A stretch of 64,000 nt of DNA from Nitratireductor thuwali. GTDB lineage: Bacteria; Pseudomonadota; Alphaproteobacteria; Rhizobiales; Rhizobiaceae. Positions 18,396 through 27,280 of the stretch are shown here, piece after piece. The DNA is taken from assembly GCF_036621415.1 (NCBI RefSeq), contig NZ_CP030941.1, forward strand, positions 2,540,001-2,604,000, in the 5' to 3' direction. The translations under genes and the position numbers were made by a program. The notes below the pieces were generated by a model, which saw only the letters and a list, made by a program, of their open reading frames with translations, was not told the origin of the DNA and made no database searches. How positions within the stretch are numbered: position 1 is the stretch's first letter; each line of letters opens with the position of its first letter.

Positions 18396-19439
18396 ATGCG
18401 CTTGGAAGCGGTCAGAACGGCAATCAGAAGAGCCTTTGAAAAGGGCGATCCGGGCGACCGCGCCTTCAGGGAGAAGGTGTACCGGCAGGTCTTCGCCGCT
18501 TTCGAGCGGTCGCTGGCCGCGCATCGCGACCTCTCCGCCGAGGAGATGCGGCTGCGCCGCGACCGGCTGAAATCCGTCATCACCGAGGTAGAGAGCGAAT
18601 TCGTGCCGGCCCGGGAGCCGCAGGCGCCCGCCGCCGCCCCGCCATACGCTCCCGAAGCGGCCTTCCCGCCGCCCCAAGAGGCGCAGGACGCATTTCCGCG
18701 CGTCGAGCGCGATGACCGGTTCATGGAGGCCGGCGAAACCGAGCCGGAACCGGCCTATGACGAGCGCATCCCCATGGCTGGGCCCGTCCCGCGCCGCCGT
18801 TCCTTTGCCATGCTGTTTCTCATCTCGACGCTGGCCGCCGCCATCGGCATCGGCGCATGGTGGACCATCGACAGCGGCATCCTGATGACCGAGGCCGAAC
18901 GGGACACTTCCGTCCCCAACCCGCCAGCCGGCACGGAGGAGGAATCCTTTGATCCCGAAGCCTCTGCGCCGGCACGGACGGCCGTTGGTCCCGCCGAACC
19001 CACCGGCGACTGGGTCACGGTCTTCACGCCGAGCGACCCTACCACGGCGGCGGCTGCCGCCGGCGCGCAGGCCGAAGTGGTGGAGGGCGATGAGCCGGCG
19101 CTGCGGGTGAGCTCGCCCGGAGCGGACACGGCCATCCAGTTCGACGTGGGCCAAGGCATTCTGGAACGCTTGGCCGGCCGCCGCGCCGTCTTCAGCCTGA
19201 CTGCATCGGCGGAGGAAGGCGAGGAAACGCAGATCTCCATCTCCTGCAGTTTCGGCGATCTCGGCGATTGCGGCCGCATCCGCTACGTGGTCGGCGCGGC
19301 GCCCGGCGAGTATCTGTTCGAAACCCGCTTTCCCGATCGGTCGCCGGGCACCGGCGGAACCATCGCCGTGGTGCCGGACATCGACGGCCTCGGACGCCGC
19401 CTCTACATCCACTCGATCAGGGTTTCGCCGGCTGGCTGA
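18396..19439 (+). CDS. Conserved-looking single-TM protein of unknown function
   Basis: I do not recognise this gene. The product of about 347 residues has a charged helical N-terminal part (AIRRAFEKGDPGDRAFREKVYRQ, then LSAEEMRLRRDRLKSVI). A Pro/Ala/Glu-rich linker follows, then one transmembrane helix (FAMLFLISTLAAAIGIGAW) after a basic PRRRS, a second Pro/Ala linker and a C-terminal beta-rich domain of about 150 residues with CSFGDLGDCGRIRY. The topology suggests cytoplasmic N-terminus and periplasmic C-terminal domain. Start uncertain: ATG 18396, or TTG 18402, which has GGGGGA at an ideal 6-base spacing. Its 3' end overlaps the DNA ligase gene on the other strand by 23 bases. Confidence 0.75.
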   Translation: MRLEAVRTAIRRAFEKGDPGDRAFREKVYRQVFAAFERSLAAHRDLSAEEMRLRRDRLKSVITEVESEFVPAREPQAPAAAPPYAPEAAFPPPQEAQDAFPRVERDDRFMEAGETEPEPAYDERIPMAGPVPRRRSFAMLFLISTLAAAIGIGAWWTIDSGILMTEAERDTSVPNPPAGTEEESFDPEASAPARTAVGPAEPTGDWVTVFTPSDPTTAAAAAGAQAEVVEGDEPALRVSSPGADTAIQFDVGQGILERLAGRRAVFSLTASAEEGEETQISISCSFGDLGDCGRIRYVVGAAPGEYLFETRFPDRSPGTGGTIAVVPDIDGLGRRLYIHSIRVSPAG

Positions 19440-21036
19440 GCCGCTTCTCGTCCAGCATGTCCTCCAGCGTTTCCAGCCGGTCGGCTTCATGGGAGGGCTT
19501 GTCCCAGCGCAGCCGGGAGATGCGGGGAAAGCGCATCGCGACACCGGATTTGTGCCTCGTCGAGCGGTTCAGCCCCTCGAAGGCCACTTCCAGGACCAGT
19601 CCGTGGTCGCGGTCGGCACGGACCGAGCGGACCGGCCCGAAGCGTTCGATCGTGTTGTCGCGCACATATTTGTCGATCTGCTTCAACTCCTCGTCCGTGA
19701 AGCCGAAATAGGCCTTGCCGACCGGCACCAGGGATGGGTCGTCGAGGGGCCCGGTCCAGACGCCGAACGTATAGTCGGAGTAGAAGCTGGAGCGCTTTCC
19801 GTGGCCGCGCTGCGCATACATCAGCACCGCATCGACGGTGAACGGGTCGCGTTTCCACTTGAACCAAGGACCCTTTGGCCGGCCCGGCAGATAGGCGCTG
19901 TCCTTCCGTTTCAGCATCACCCCCTCGATCACCGGATGAGGCGGATTGCGGCGCTTTTCGTCCAACTCGTCCCAACTATCGAATGGAACTTCCGGCGACA
20001 GGTCGAAACGGTCGGAGGGCAGGCTGGCGACGAGCGCGGCCAGAGCGGCCCGGCGTTCGGGATAGGGGAGACTGCGCAGGTTCCGCGTACCCAGTGCCAG
20101 GAGGTCGTAGCAGCGCAGGAAAACCGGATACTGCGACAGCATTCTGGCCGAGACGGTCTTGCGGTTGAGCCTCTGCTGCAGGTCGGAAAAAGTGCCAGTG
20201 CGCTCGCGCGGATCGCCCACCAGCAACTCGCCGTCGATGGCAGCATCGAACTCCATGGCATCGGCCAGATCGGGAAAGGCGGAGGAAACGTCGTCGCCTG
20301 TGCGGGAGTAGAGTTTTCGAACGCCTGCCTCCGCGCTTGCCTGTACGCGGATGCCATCCCACTTCCATTCGGCCGCGTAGTCGGCCGGATCCAGGGCCCG
20401 GTCGGCTTCTGTAAAGGCGTGCGCCAGCATGACCGGGCGAAACGGCGCCCTAGCTGCGCTCTCCGGCTTCGGCGCCCGCGCCTCCAGCCAGGCGAACAGT
20501 TCCTCGTAGGGCGGCTTCAGCCCGTGCCACAACTCCTCGATCTCGCCCACGTCGACGCCGCCGAACTGCGCCAGCGCCTGCTTGGCAAGCCGCGCCGATA
20601 CGCCGATGCGCAATCCGCCGGTGGCCAGCTTGATCACCGCGAAACGGCCGGAGGGATCGAGCCGGTCGAGGAGATCGGCCATCAGCGTCGGCGCATCGGA
20701 GCGGCTGGCTGCCCTGAGCCGCTCCACGACCTCGCGCAGGGGCGGGGCAGCATTTCCGGAAGGTTCGGCGGGCCAGATCAGCGAGATCGTTTCGGCAAGG
20801 TCTCCGACATAATCGTAGGAATAGGCGAACAGGAGCTCGTCGACGCGCTCGCTCACGAGCCCGCGAAGCATGGCTGGCTTGACGGCAGGAAAGTCCAGCC
20901 CGCCGGTGATCCCCGCCAGCCCGTAGCCGCGATCGGGATCCGGCGTATCGGCAAAATAGTCAGTCAAAAGCTTCAGCTTTCCGTTGCGCGATGGCGTGAG
21001 CACCAGGCGGTCCAGCAATTCCGCGAATGCCTGCAT
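19417..21036 (-). CDS. ATP-dependent DNA ligase of the Lhr/Exo/Lig/MPE cluster
   Basis: The 539-residue ligase seals nicks using ATP. The N-terminal domain (1-200) is the DNA-binding domain of bacterial LigB/LigC-type enzymes. The adenylation domain starts with the catalytic lysine in EWKWDGIRVQ (Lys225). Later motifs are visible: IDGELLV (motif III), EGVMLKRKDSAY (motif IV) and GPWFKWKRDPFTVDAVLMYAQRGHGKRS (motif V and the OB domain). The ATG at 21036 shares its A with the TGA of the exonuclease gene (TGATG), so the two are translationally coupled. The much longer open frame upstream is an alternative frame of the exonuclease gene and is not coding. Role: DNA repair with the neighbouring nuclease and helicase. 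Confidence 0.93.
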   Translation of the reverse strand: MQAFAELLDRLVLTPSRNGKLKLLTDYFADTPDPDRGYGLAGITGGLDFPAVKPAMLRGLVSERVDELLFAYSYDYVGDLAETISLIWPAEPSGNAAPPLREVVERLRAASRSDAPTLMADLLDRLDPSGRFAVIKLATGGLRIGVSARLAKQALAQFGGVDVGEIEELWHGLKPPYEELFAWLEARAPKPESAARAPFRPVMLAHAFTEADRALDPADYAAEWKWDGIRVQASAEAGVRKLYSRTGDDVSSAFPDLADAMEFDAAIDGELLVGDPRERTGTFSDLQQRLNRKTVSARMLSQYPVFLRCYDLLALGTRNLRSLPYPERRAALAALVASLPSDRFDLSPEVPFDSWDELDEKRRNPPHPVIEGVMLKRKDSAYLPGRPKGPWFKWKRDPFTVDAVLMYAQRGHGKRSSFYSDYTFGVWTGPLDDPSLVPVGKAYFGFTDEELKQIDKYVRDNTIERFGPVRSVRADRDHGLVLEVAFEGLNRSTRHKSGVAMRFPRISRLRWDKPSHEADRLETLEDMLDEKRLSQPAKP

Positions 21037-22046
21037 CACTCCGCCTCGTCTTCGTAGCCGGTCAGGTGCAGCGGCCGGGCGACGATGCCGTTGAGCTCGC
21101 ACCAGCGCACCAGCGCCTCTTCCCGGCCGTGCGTCACCCAGACTTCCTCCGCGCCGGTGTCGATGATGGTGCGCGTCAGTTCGGTCCAGTCGGCATGGTC
21201 GGAAATGATCAGCGGCAGTTCCACGCCTCGTTGCCTGGCGCGCTGGCGAATGCGCATCCAACCCGAGGCGAACGCGGCCACCGGGTCGGCGAAGCGGCGC
21301 GACCAGCGGTCGGAAATCGCCGAAGGCGGGGCGATCACGATGGCGCCCGCCCGTGGCGCGGCAGCGGTATCGTCGGTGGTTGCCGGCTCGAGAGGTCCGA
21401 GGTCGAGCCCACGCGCTTGATAATACTCGCAAAGCCTCTGCACGGCCCCGTGGATCGGGATGGGAGCGGAATAGCCGCTCTCCCGAAGATGCGCGATCAC
21501 CCGCTGCGCCTTGCCCAGCCCGTAAGCGCCGACGATGTGCGTGCGCTCGGGAAACTGGTCGCGCGATTTCAGAAGCCGCCCGATCTCGTCTGCCGCCGGC
21601 GGGTGGACGAAAACCGGCAGGGCGAAGGTTGCCTCCGTGACGAAGACATCGCACCGGATCGGCTCGAAGGGCAGGCACGTGGGATCTCGGCTGCGTTTGT
21701 AGTCGCCGGAAGCCACGATCCTCAGGCCGCCGTGCTCCACGCATATCTGGGCTGAGCCCAGCACATGGCCCGCCGGATGGAAGGTCACCTCGACTCCGTC
21801 GAGCCTGACGGTCTGGCCAAGCTGAGCTTCCTGCCGGCTGCCTGCAAATTCCGCGCCGTAGCGGATCTCCATGATGTCGAGCGTCTCGCGCGTCGCCATC
21901 ACCGCACTATGGCCGGCGCGGGCGTGATCGGCATGGCCGTGGGTGATGAGAGCACGCGCCACGGGCCGCACCGGATCGATGAAGAAATCGCCCTTGGGGC
22001 AATAAAGGCCCTCTGGCCGGGAATGGAGCAGGTCGCGCGGGTTCAT
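21036..22046 (-). CDS. Ligase-associated DNA exonuclease (metallo-beta-lactamase/beta-CASP-like)
   Basis: The 336-residue nuclease has the metal-binding signature THGHADHAR near residue 39, a second HPAGHVLGSAQI, and SGDYKR. It then has the C-terminal ISDHADW and VTHGRE motifs of beta-CASP-type enzymes. Such proteins, encoded beside an ATP-dependent ligase, act as DNA 5' or end-processing exonucleases in a bacterial repair gene cluster. ATG 22046 (MNPRDLLHSRPEGLYCPKGDFFID) matches the family start; an in-frame TTG three codons upstream is less likely. First gene of the two-gene exo-lig operon, divergent from the methyltransferase gene with only about 49 bases between starts. Confidence 0.93.
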   Translation of the reverse strand: MNPRDLLHSRPEGLYCPKGDFFIDPVRPVARALITHGHADHARAGHSAVMATRETLDIMEIRYGAEFAGSRQEAQLGQTVRLDGVEVTFHPAGHVLGSAQICVEHGGLRIVASGDYKRSRDPTCLPFEPIRCDVFVTEATFALPVFVHPPAADEIGRLLKSRDQFPERTHIVGAYGLGKAQRVIAHLRESGYSAPIPIHGAVQRLCEYYQARGLDLGPLEPATTDDTAAAPRAGAIVIAPPSAISDRWSRRFADPVAAFASGWMRIRQRARQRGVELPLIISDHADWTELTRTIIDTGAEEVWVTHGREEALVRWCELNGIVARPLHLTGYEDEAE

Positions 22047-22095
22047 GCAGGGCAAAGATAGGCATTTTGCCGGGCGAAGAAAGCAGCTTGCCTAA

Positions 22096-23130
22096 ATGTC
22101 CCTTTCCGCGCATAAGCCGCCGTCCTTCAACATTTGCCGCCACGCCTCCATGAACCCGCTCCGATTTTCGTCCGGCAGCCTGATTGCCGACCGCCGCGCC
22201 GACTATGCCGAAATGCTCCTGGCTGCGGGCGACATCCGGGCCGCCGCCGATCTGATGGCCGATGCGGTCGCGCTCGTGCCGGATTGGGTCGGAGGGCACT
22301 ACCGGCTGGGCGAGATGCGCGCGGAGGCTGGCGACGTGGCCGGCGCCCACGATGCCTGGCGCGAATGTCTGCGGCTGGACGCTGCAGACCGGCTGGGCGC
22401 AAGCCTCAAGCTGGAGCTTCATGGAGCCGTCAGCGGACTGGACACCGCTCCGAGCGCTTTCGTGGAAACCTTGTTCGACCAGTACGCCGAGACCTTCGAT
22501 GAGGCACTGGTGGAGAAGCTTGAATACCGCGTGCCCGAACTTCTGGAAAAGGCCGTGCAGGCAGCGGCCGCAGGACGGACCGGGTTTGCCCACGTCGTCG
22601 ATCTTGGCTGCGGCACGGGGCTCATGGGCGAGCGCCTGCGGCGCATGGCAAGCTTCATCGAAGGCTTCGACCTGTCGGCTGAGATGCTCAGAAAGGCCGA
22701 GGGCAAGGGCCTCTACGACCGGCTCCGGCAGGCGGATCTGCAGACCCTGCAGTCGCTTCCGCGCCAAGCCGATCTGGTGACGGCAGCCGACGTCTTCATG
22801 TATCTGGGCGCTCTCGACCGCATATTCGCGATGGTCGCCGCGCATCTTTCCCCAGGGGCGTTGTTTGCCTTTTCGGTTGAAAAGCACGATGGTCCCGGCG
22901 ATCTGCAGCTCCGCCCGTCCCGCCGCTATGCGCACGCACCGGCTTACATCGCCCGCGTAGCCGCGGCTGCGGGCTTCGATCTCGTGTCGCAGGAAGACGC
23001 CGTTATCCGGATGGATCGTGGGGAGCCCGTCGTGGGGCTGATTGTCGTTGCGCGCAAAGGTGTGGCGACGGACGGCGTGGCCGAAAGGGCACCCGGAACG
23101 GCGGCGGATCAAAGGCCGCCCGCGCACTGA
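22096..23130 (+). CDS. TPR-containing SAM-dependent methyltransferase
   Basis: The protein (344 residues if started at 22096) has an N-terminal pair of tetratricopeptide-like helices (ADYAEMLLAAGDIRAAADLMADAV and GGHYRLGEMRAEAGDVAGAHDAW). A class I methyltransferase domain follows, with motif I VVDLGCGTGLMGERLR near residue 180, then GFDLSAEMLRKAE and VTAADVFMYLGAL. The family includes predicted small-molecule or macromolecule methyltransferases with a TPR arm for substrate binding; the target is unknown. ATG 22150 (MNPLRFSSGS) is an alternative start, and neither has a good ribosome site. It sits between the two halves of the repair cluster, divergent from exo-lig and 79 bases ahead of the helicase gene on the same strand. 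Confidence 0.85.
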   Translation: MSLSAHKPPSFNICRHASMNPLRFSSGSLIADRRADYAEMLLAAGDIRAAADLMADAVALVPDWVGGHYRLGEMRAEAGDVAGAHDAWRECLRLDAADRLGASLKLELHGAVSGLDTAPSAFVETLFDQYAETFDEALVEKLEYRVPELLEKAVQAAAAGRTGFAHVVDLGCGTGLMGERLRRMASFIEGFDLSAEMLRKAEGKGLYDRLRQADLQTLQSLPRQADLVTAADVFMYLGALDRIFAMVAAHLSPGALFAFSVEKHDGPGDLQLRPSRRYAHAPAYIARVAAAAGFDLVSQEDAVIRMDRGEPVVGLIVVARKGVATDGVAERAPGTAADQRPPAH

Positions 23131-23209
23131 TCTGAGCCCGCCTATCTTTCGCGCACCGGGCAGAAATCGCCTTGGCGCGGAGCCTGTTCTGCTTTAGTTC
23201 TATCTTACC

Positions 23210-25750
23210 TTGACCCGCCAGTCTTCGATTTCGAGCGGCACTGCCGCGCCATTACTGCCAGCACCGTTCGGCGAATGGTTCGCTACGCGCGGCTGGACGC
23301 CGCGCGCGCACCAGATCGAGCTGCTCGCCAAAACCCAAGCGGGGAACTCGGCGCTCCTGATCGCGCCTACGGGAGCGGGAAAGACGCTGGCCGGATTCCT
23401 GCCGGCGCTGACGGATTTGGCTGCGCGACCAAGGCAAAAGCCGGGCATGGCGCGGCGCGGCGTCCACACGCTCTACATCTCGCCGCTCAAGGCGCTTGCC
23501 GTCGACATTGAGCGCAACCTGGCGAAGCCTGTCGGCGAGATGGCGCTTGATATAACCATGGAAACCCGCACCGGAGACACGCCCGCGCATAAGCGGCAGC
23601 GGCAAAAGCTCGCCCCACCCGACATTCTGCTGACCACGCCCGAGCAGCTTGCGCTTCTGATCGCCTCGCCGGATGCCGAACGCTTCTTTGCCGATCTCCG
23701 CTTCGTCGTGCTCGACGAGCTGCACTCGCTCGTGACCTCCAAGCGCGGCCATCTGCTGGCGCTGGGCCTGGCGCGGTTGCGGGCGTTCCGGCCCGGCCTG
23801 ATCAATATCGGTCTGTCGGCCACGGTCGCCGAACCGGAGGCGCTCAGGCGCTGGCTTGTCGACCAGAAGACAGCCGGCGCCATGGCCGAAATCGTCAGCG
23901 TGACCGGCGGCGCCAAGCCGCAGATCACCATTCTTGAGACCGAAGAGCGGGTGCCGTGGGCGGGCCACTCCGCACGCTATGCAATTCCCGCCATCTATGA
24001 CGCGATAAGGCGGCACCGTACGACGCTGCTCTTCGTCAATACCCGCAGCCAGGCCGAGCTTTTGTTCCGCGAGCTCTGGCATATCAACGAGGACAATCTG
24101 CCCATCGCGCTTCACCACGGTTCGCTCGATGTCGGGCAGCGGCGCAAGGTGGAAAAGGCGATGGAGACAAACAGCCTGCGCGCCATCGTCGCCACGTCGA
24201 CGCTGGATCTGGGCATTGACTGGGGCGATGTCGACCTCGTCGTGCATGTCGGCGCGCCCAAGGGTGCGAGCCGGCTTGCGCAGCGCATCGGCCGCTCCAA
24301 CCACCGCATGGACGAGCCGAGCCGGGCGATCCTGGTGCCGGCCAACCGCTTTGAGGTGATGGAGTGCCGGGTCGCGCTTGAGGCGAACTATCTCGGCGCG
24401 CAAGACACGCCCCCGCTGGCCGAAGGCGCGCTCGACGTCTTGTCCCAGCACGTGTGGGGCAGGGCGGCCGCCGGGCCCTTTGACGAGGACGAGTTCTTCG
24501 AGGAGGTGCGGAGCGCCGCGCCCTATGCCGGGCTCGACCGGCAGACATTCGCGCGCGTCGTCGAATTCGTGGCGACGGGCGGCTATGCGCTGAAGACCTA
24601 TGAGCGCTATGCCCGCATCCGCAGGATGAAGGACGGGCGCTGGCGCATCTCCCACCCCCGCTTCGCTCAGCAATACCGGCTCAATGTGGGCACCATCGTG
24701 GAATCCCCGATGCTCAACGTGCGACTCACCCGGCTGCGCGGCAAGGGCGGCGGTGCGCGGGGCGGAATGGTGCTTGGCAAGGTGGAGGAGTATTTCCTCG
24801 AAACGCTGAGCCCCGGCGACACCTTCATGTTCTCGGGCCGCGTGCTGCGTTTCGAAGGCATCCGCGAAAACGAGTGCTATGTCACGACGGCAGCCGGACA
24901 GGACGCCATGGTGCCGTCCTATGCGGGCGGCAAATTCCCCCTGTCCACCTATCTGGCGCAGGAGGTGCGCGCCATGCTGGCCGATCCCGACCGCTGGCGC
25001 GCATTGCCCGAACAGGTGGCCGACTGGCTGCGCATCCAGGAGGAGAAGTCAGTCCTGCCGATGAAGGGCGATCTCTTGATCGAGACCTTCCCCCGCGCCA
25101 GCCGCTTCTACCTGGTCGCCTATCCTTTCGAGGGCAGGCTGGCGCACCAGACGCTGGGCATGTTGCTGACCCGCCGGCTGGAGCGGGCCGGCGCCCGCCC
25201 GCTCGGCTTCGTCGCCACCGACTACGCACTGGCCGTATGGAGCCTCAACGATATGGGTCACATGATCCGGACCGGCAGGCTGAGCCTTGATGCGCTCTTG
25301 GACGAGGACATGCTGGGGGACGACCTGGAAGCATGGCTGGCCGACAGCTGGCTCCTGAAGCGCACTTTCCGCAGTTGCGCACTGATCTCCGGCCTTGTGG
25401 AAAAACGCCATCCCGGCAAGGAAAAGAACGGGAGGCAGGTGACCGTCTCGGCCGACCTTATTTATGACGTCTTGCGCAGTCATGAGCCGGACCACATCCT
25501 GCTTCAGGCAACATGGCGGGATGCGGCCACGGGACTGCTCGACATAGCGCGCCTCGGCGAGATGCTGTCGCGCACCCGTGGCCGACTGGTACATAAGGAC
25601 CTTGAGCGAATCTCCCCCTTGGCCGTGCCCGTGATGCTGGAGATCGGCAAGGAGCCGACGCCGGGCGACGCCAATGAGGCACTTCTGAGCGAGGCGGCGG
25701 GCAGCCTGACCGGAGACGATCTTATCGAGGAGGCGATGGGCCGCCGATGA
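23210..25750 (+). CDS. lhr: Ligase-associated DEXH-box helicase (Lhr-core type)
   Basis: This 846-residue superfamily 2 helicase translocates 3' to 5' on single-stranded DNA in characterised Lhr-core members. Visible motifs are Q-motif HQIEL, Walker A APTGAGKTLAGF, TTPEQL, DEXH box VLDELH, motif III GLSATV, motif V ATSTLDLGIDWGDVD and motif VI QRIGRSNH. After the two RecA domains come the winged-helix and beta-barrel Lhr-core modules (from about residue 430 to the end), and the length matches Lhr-core rather than full Lhr (about 1500). Start is TTG 23210. The last four bases overlap the PdeM gene (ATGA), showing coupling. Partner of the ligase and exonuclease encoded just upstream on the other strand. 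Confidence 0.94.
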   Translation: MTRQSSISSGTAAPLLPAPFGEWFATRGWTPRAHQIELLAKTQAGNSALLIAPTGAGKTLAGFLPALTDLAARPRQKPGMARRGVHTLYISPLKALAVDIERNLAKPVGEMALDITMETRTGDTPAHKRQRQKLAPPDILLTTPEQLALLIASPDAERFFADLRFVVLDELHSLVTSKRGHLLALGLARLRAFRPGLINIGLSATVAEPEALRRWLVDQKTAGAMAEIVSVTGGAKPQITILETEERVPWAGHSARYAIPAIYDAIRRHRTTLLFVNTRSQAELLFRELWHINEDNLPIALHHGSLDVGQRRKVEKAMETNSLRAIVATSTLDLGIDWGDVDLVVHVGAPKGASRLAQRIGRSNHRMDEPSRAILVPANRFEVMECRVALEANYLGAQDTPPLAEGALDVLSQHVWGRAAAGPFDEDEFFEEVRSAAPYAGLDRQTFARVVEFVATGGYALKTYERYARIRRMKDGRWRISHPRFAQQYRLNVGTIVESPMLNVRLTRLRGKGGGARGGMVLGKVEEYFLETLSPGDTFMFSGRVLRFEGIRENECYVTTAAGQDAMVPSYAGGKFPLSTYLAQEVRAMLADPDRWRALPEQVADWLRIQEEKSVLPMKGDLLIETFPRASRFYLVAYPFEGRLAHQTLGMLLTRRLERAGARPLGFVATDYALAVWSLNDMGHMIRTGRLSLDALLDEDMLGDDLEAWLADSWLLKRTFRSCALISGLVEKRHPGKEKNGRQVTVSADLIYDVLRSHEPDHILLQATWRDAATGLLDIARLGEMLSRTRGRLVHKDLERISPLAVPVMLEIGKEPTPGDANEALLSEAAGSLTGDDLIEEAMGRR

Positions 25751-26457
25751 ATGCACCGGAGGTGACGGCACGTGACATGCTGGCGGTGGAGACTGTCCTG
25801 GCCGGCGAGAGGATCGTCTGCGATGCCTCGGGCGCATTGTATCTGCCGGCCGACCGCATGCTGATCGTCTCCGACCTCCACCTGGAGAAAGGATCTTCCT
25901 ACGCGCGCCGCGGCAGTTTCCTCCCGCCCTACGATACCGTGGCCACGCTTGCCGCCCTCGACATCGTCATCCGCCGCTACGAGCCGGCCATCGTCGTCAG
26001 CCTGGGCGACAGTTTCCACGACAGTGGCGGCTCGGCGCGGATGCCGGAAGCGTTTCGCGCGGTGCTGGTGAAAATGATGAGTGGACGTCAGTGGTACTGG
26101 GTGTCCGGCAATCACGACCCCGAAAAGCCGGAAAACCTGCCCGGCGACTGCGTCGACGAGATGGCTTTCGGCCCGCTGACCCTGCGCCATGAGCCCCAAA
26201 GGGACGCGTTCTTGGGAGAGATCGCCGGCCACCTGCATCCGGGCGCCCGCATCGTGCGCCGCGGCCGTTCGGTGCGTCGCGCCTGCTTCGCCAGCGACGG
26301 CAGCCGGCTCGTGATGCCCGCTTTCGGCAGCCTGACGGGCACGCTGAACGTGCTCGACCGCGCCTTCGCCGGCCTGTTCCAGGCCGAAAGGCTGACCGCC
26401 TATATGCTCGGCAAGAACCGGGTCTATCCCATCGGTCGGCCGATGCTGCGGGCCTAG
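25747..26457 (+). CDS. pdeM: Ligase-associated DNA damage response endonuclease PdeM (metallophosphoesterase)
   Basis: The 236-residue binuclear metallophosphoesterase has all family metal-ligand motifs in order: SDLHLEKG (Asp43, His45), SLGDSFHD, SGNHDPE and GHLHP. Homologues in the Lhr-core/exonuclease/ligase cluster of Pseudomonas putida are manganese-dependent DNA nucleases. The ATG overlaps the helicase TGA by four bases, so production is tied to that of the helicase. Length is normal. It ends 37 bases before the converging TIGR02186-type gene. Confidence 0.93.
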   Translation: MNAPEVTARDMLAVETVLAGERIVCDASGALYLPADRMLIVSDLHLEKGSSYARRGSFLPPYDTVATLAALDIVIRRYEPAIVVSLGDSFHDSGGSARMPEAFRAVLVKMMSGRQWYWVSGNHDPEKPENLPGDCVDEMAFGPLTLRHEPQRDAFLGEIAGHLHPGARIVRRGRSVRRACFASDGSRLVMPAFGSLTGTLNVLDRAFAGLFQAERLTAYMLGKNRVYPIGRPMLRA

Positions 26458-26494
26458 ATCATTCCAAAACAGTGGGGACGGCTTCAGACCAGTG

Positions 26495-27280
26495 CTAATC
26501 CCGTCTGAAGATCAGGCGCCCCAGCCAGCCCGTCAGGATGGCGATCAGCACCGCGAAGATGCCATAGAGCAGGCTTTGCTGATGCGCGAAGTCGTAGATG
26601 CGCTGTTCCAGGCCGGCCTTGCGGATGGTCAGCGCCGCAGAGGTTTCCTGGACGAACATGCCATTGCGGAACAGGAAGGCGCGCGCCTTATGGGTGCCGA
26701 CGGACACATTGGGCGCGAGCTTCAGGGTCGCGCGGAAAAGGTTCTGCGAAAGGAACTGCACGCCGCCTACCAGTTCCACATAAAGGCCCGCAGCTTCCTT
26801 GCGCTGGCGCAGCGCGGCGGTGAATTCCTGGATCGTACTTGGATCGCCCTCGGCGTTCAGCGGCTGCAGGTTGAGGTTCCTCGGTCTGAGCGCAAGGCGT
26901 CTGTAGTTTTCCATATCCGTTATGTCCTGCGGCGCCCGCGTCATGGCCACGGAATAGGAAGCCGGCACATCGGTGAAGACCACGGACTGGGTGTTGATCC
27001 ACATGCCCAGCACACGTGTTTTCTTGCGCACCACGATCGGTTGCGGCGGGCCTTCCAGCACGACGACGATGTCATAGCGGCCCTGGCGGCTGATCAGCGG
27101 GTCGGTGTTGTCGAGCGCGCCGAAGATCGTCAGGTTCGCGCCGGCGAAATCGGAGGTTATCGAAACGCGGTCGGTCGAAAGGCCGATCTCGATGCTCTCG
27201 CCCTGCCCGGTCTGGGCAAGCGACGGGGACGATGCCAACAGCATGACGATGAAGACGGCCGCCGCGCGCTGCACCCTCAT
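26495..27280 (-). CDS. TIGR02186 family membrane-anchored periplasmic protein
   Basis: The 261-residue product has a signal peptide (MRVQRAAAVFIVMLLASSPSLAQ), a periplasmic domain of about 200 residues beginning ESIEIGLSTDRVSITSDFAGANLTIFGAL, and one C-terminal transmembrane helix (LLYGIFAVLIAILTGWLGRLIF). This architecture and the opening motif match the alphaproteobacterial TIGR02186 family, which has no assigned biochemical function. ATG 27280 overlaps the TGA of the upstream transporter gene by four bases (ATGA), so the two are coupled. The longer open frame through this region is an alternative frame of the transporter gene. A role as accessory factor of the transporter is inference from gene order. 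Confidence 0.82.
   Translation of the reverse strand: MRVQRAAAVFIVMLLASSPSLAQTGQGESIEIGLSTDRVSITSDFAGANLTIFGALDNTDPLISRQGRYDIVVVLEGPPQPIVVRKKTRVLGMWINTQSVVFTDVPASYSVAMTRAPQDITDMENYRRLALRPRNLNLQPLNAEGDPSTIQEFTAALRQRKEAAGLYVELVGGVQFLSQNLFRATLKLAPNVSVGTHKARAFLFRNGMFVQETSAALTIRKAGLEQRIYDFAHQQSLLYGIFAVLIAILTGWLGRLIFRRD

Noticed and set aside
19417..21744. A 775-residue DNA ligase with a long N-terminal extension
   Set aside because: The extension is an alternative frame of the exonuclease gene; the ATG at 21036 overlaps the exonuclease stop and begins the family N-terminus.
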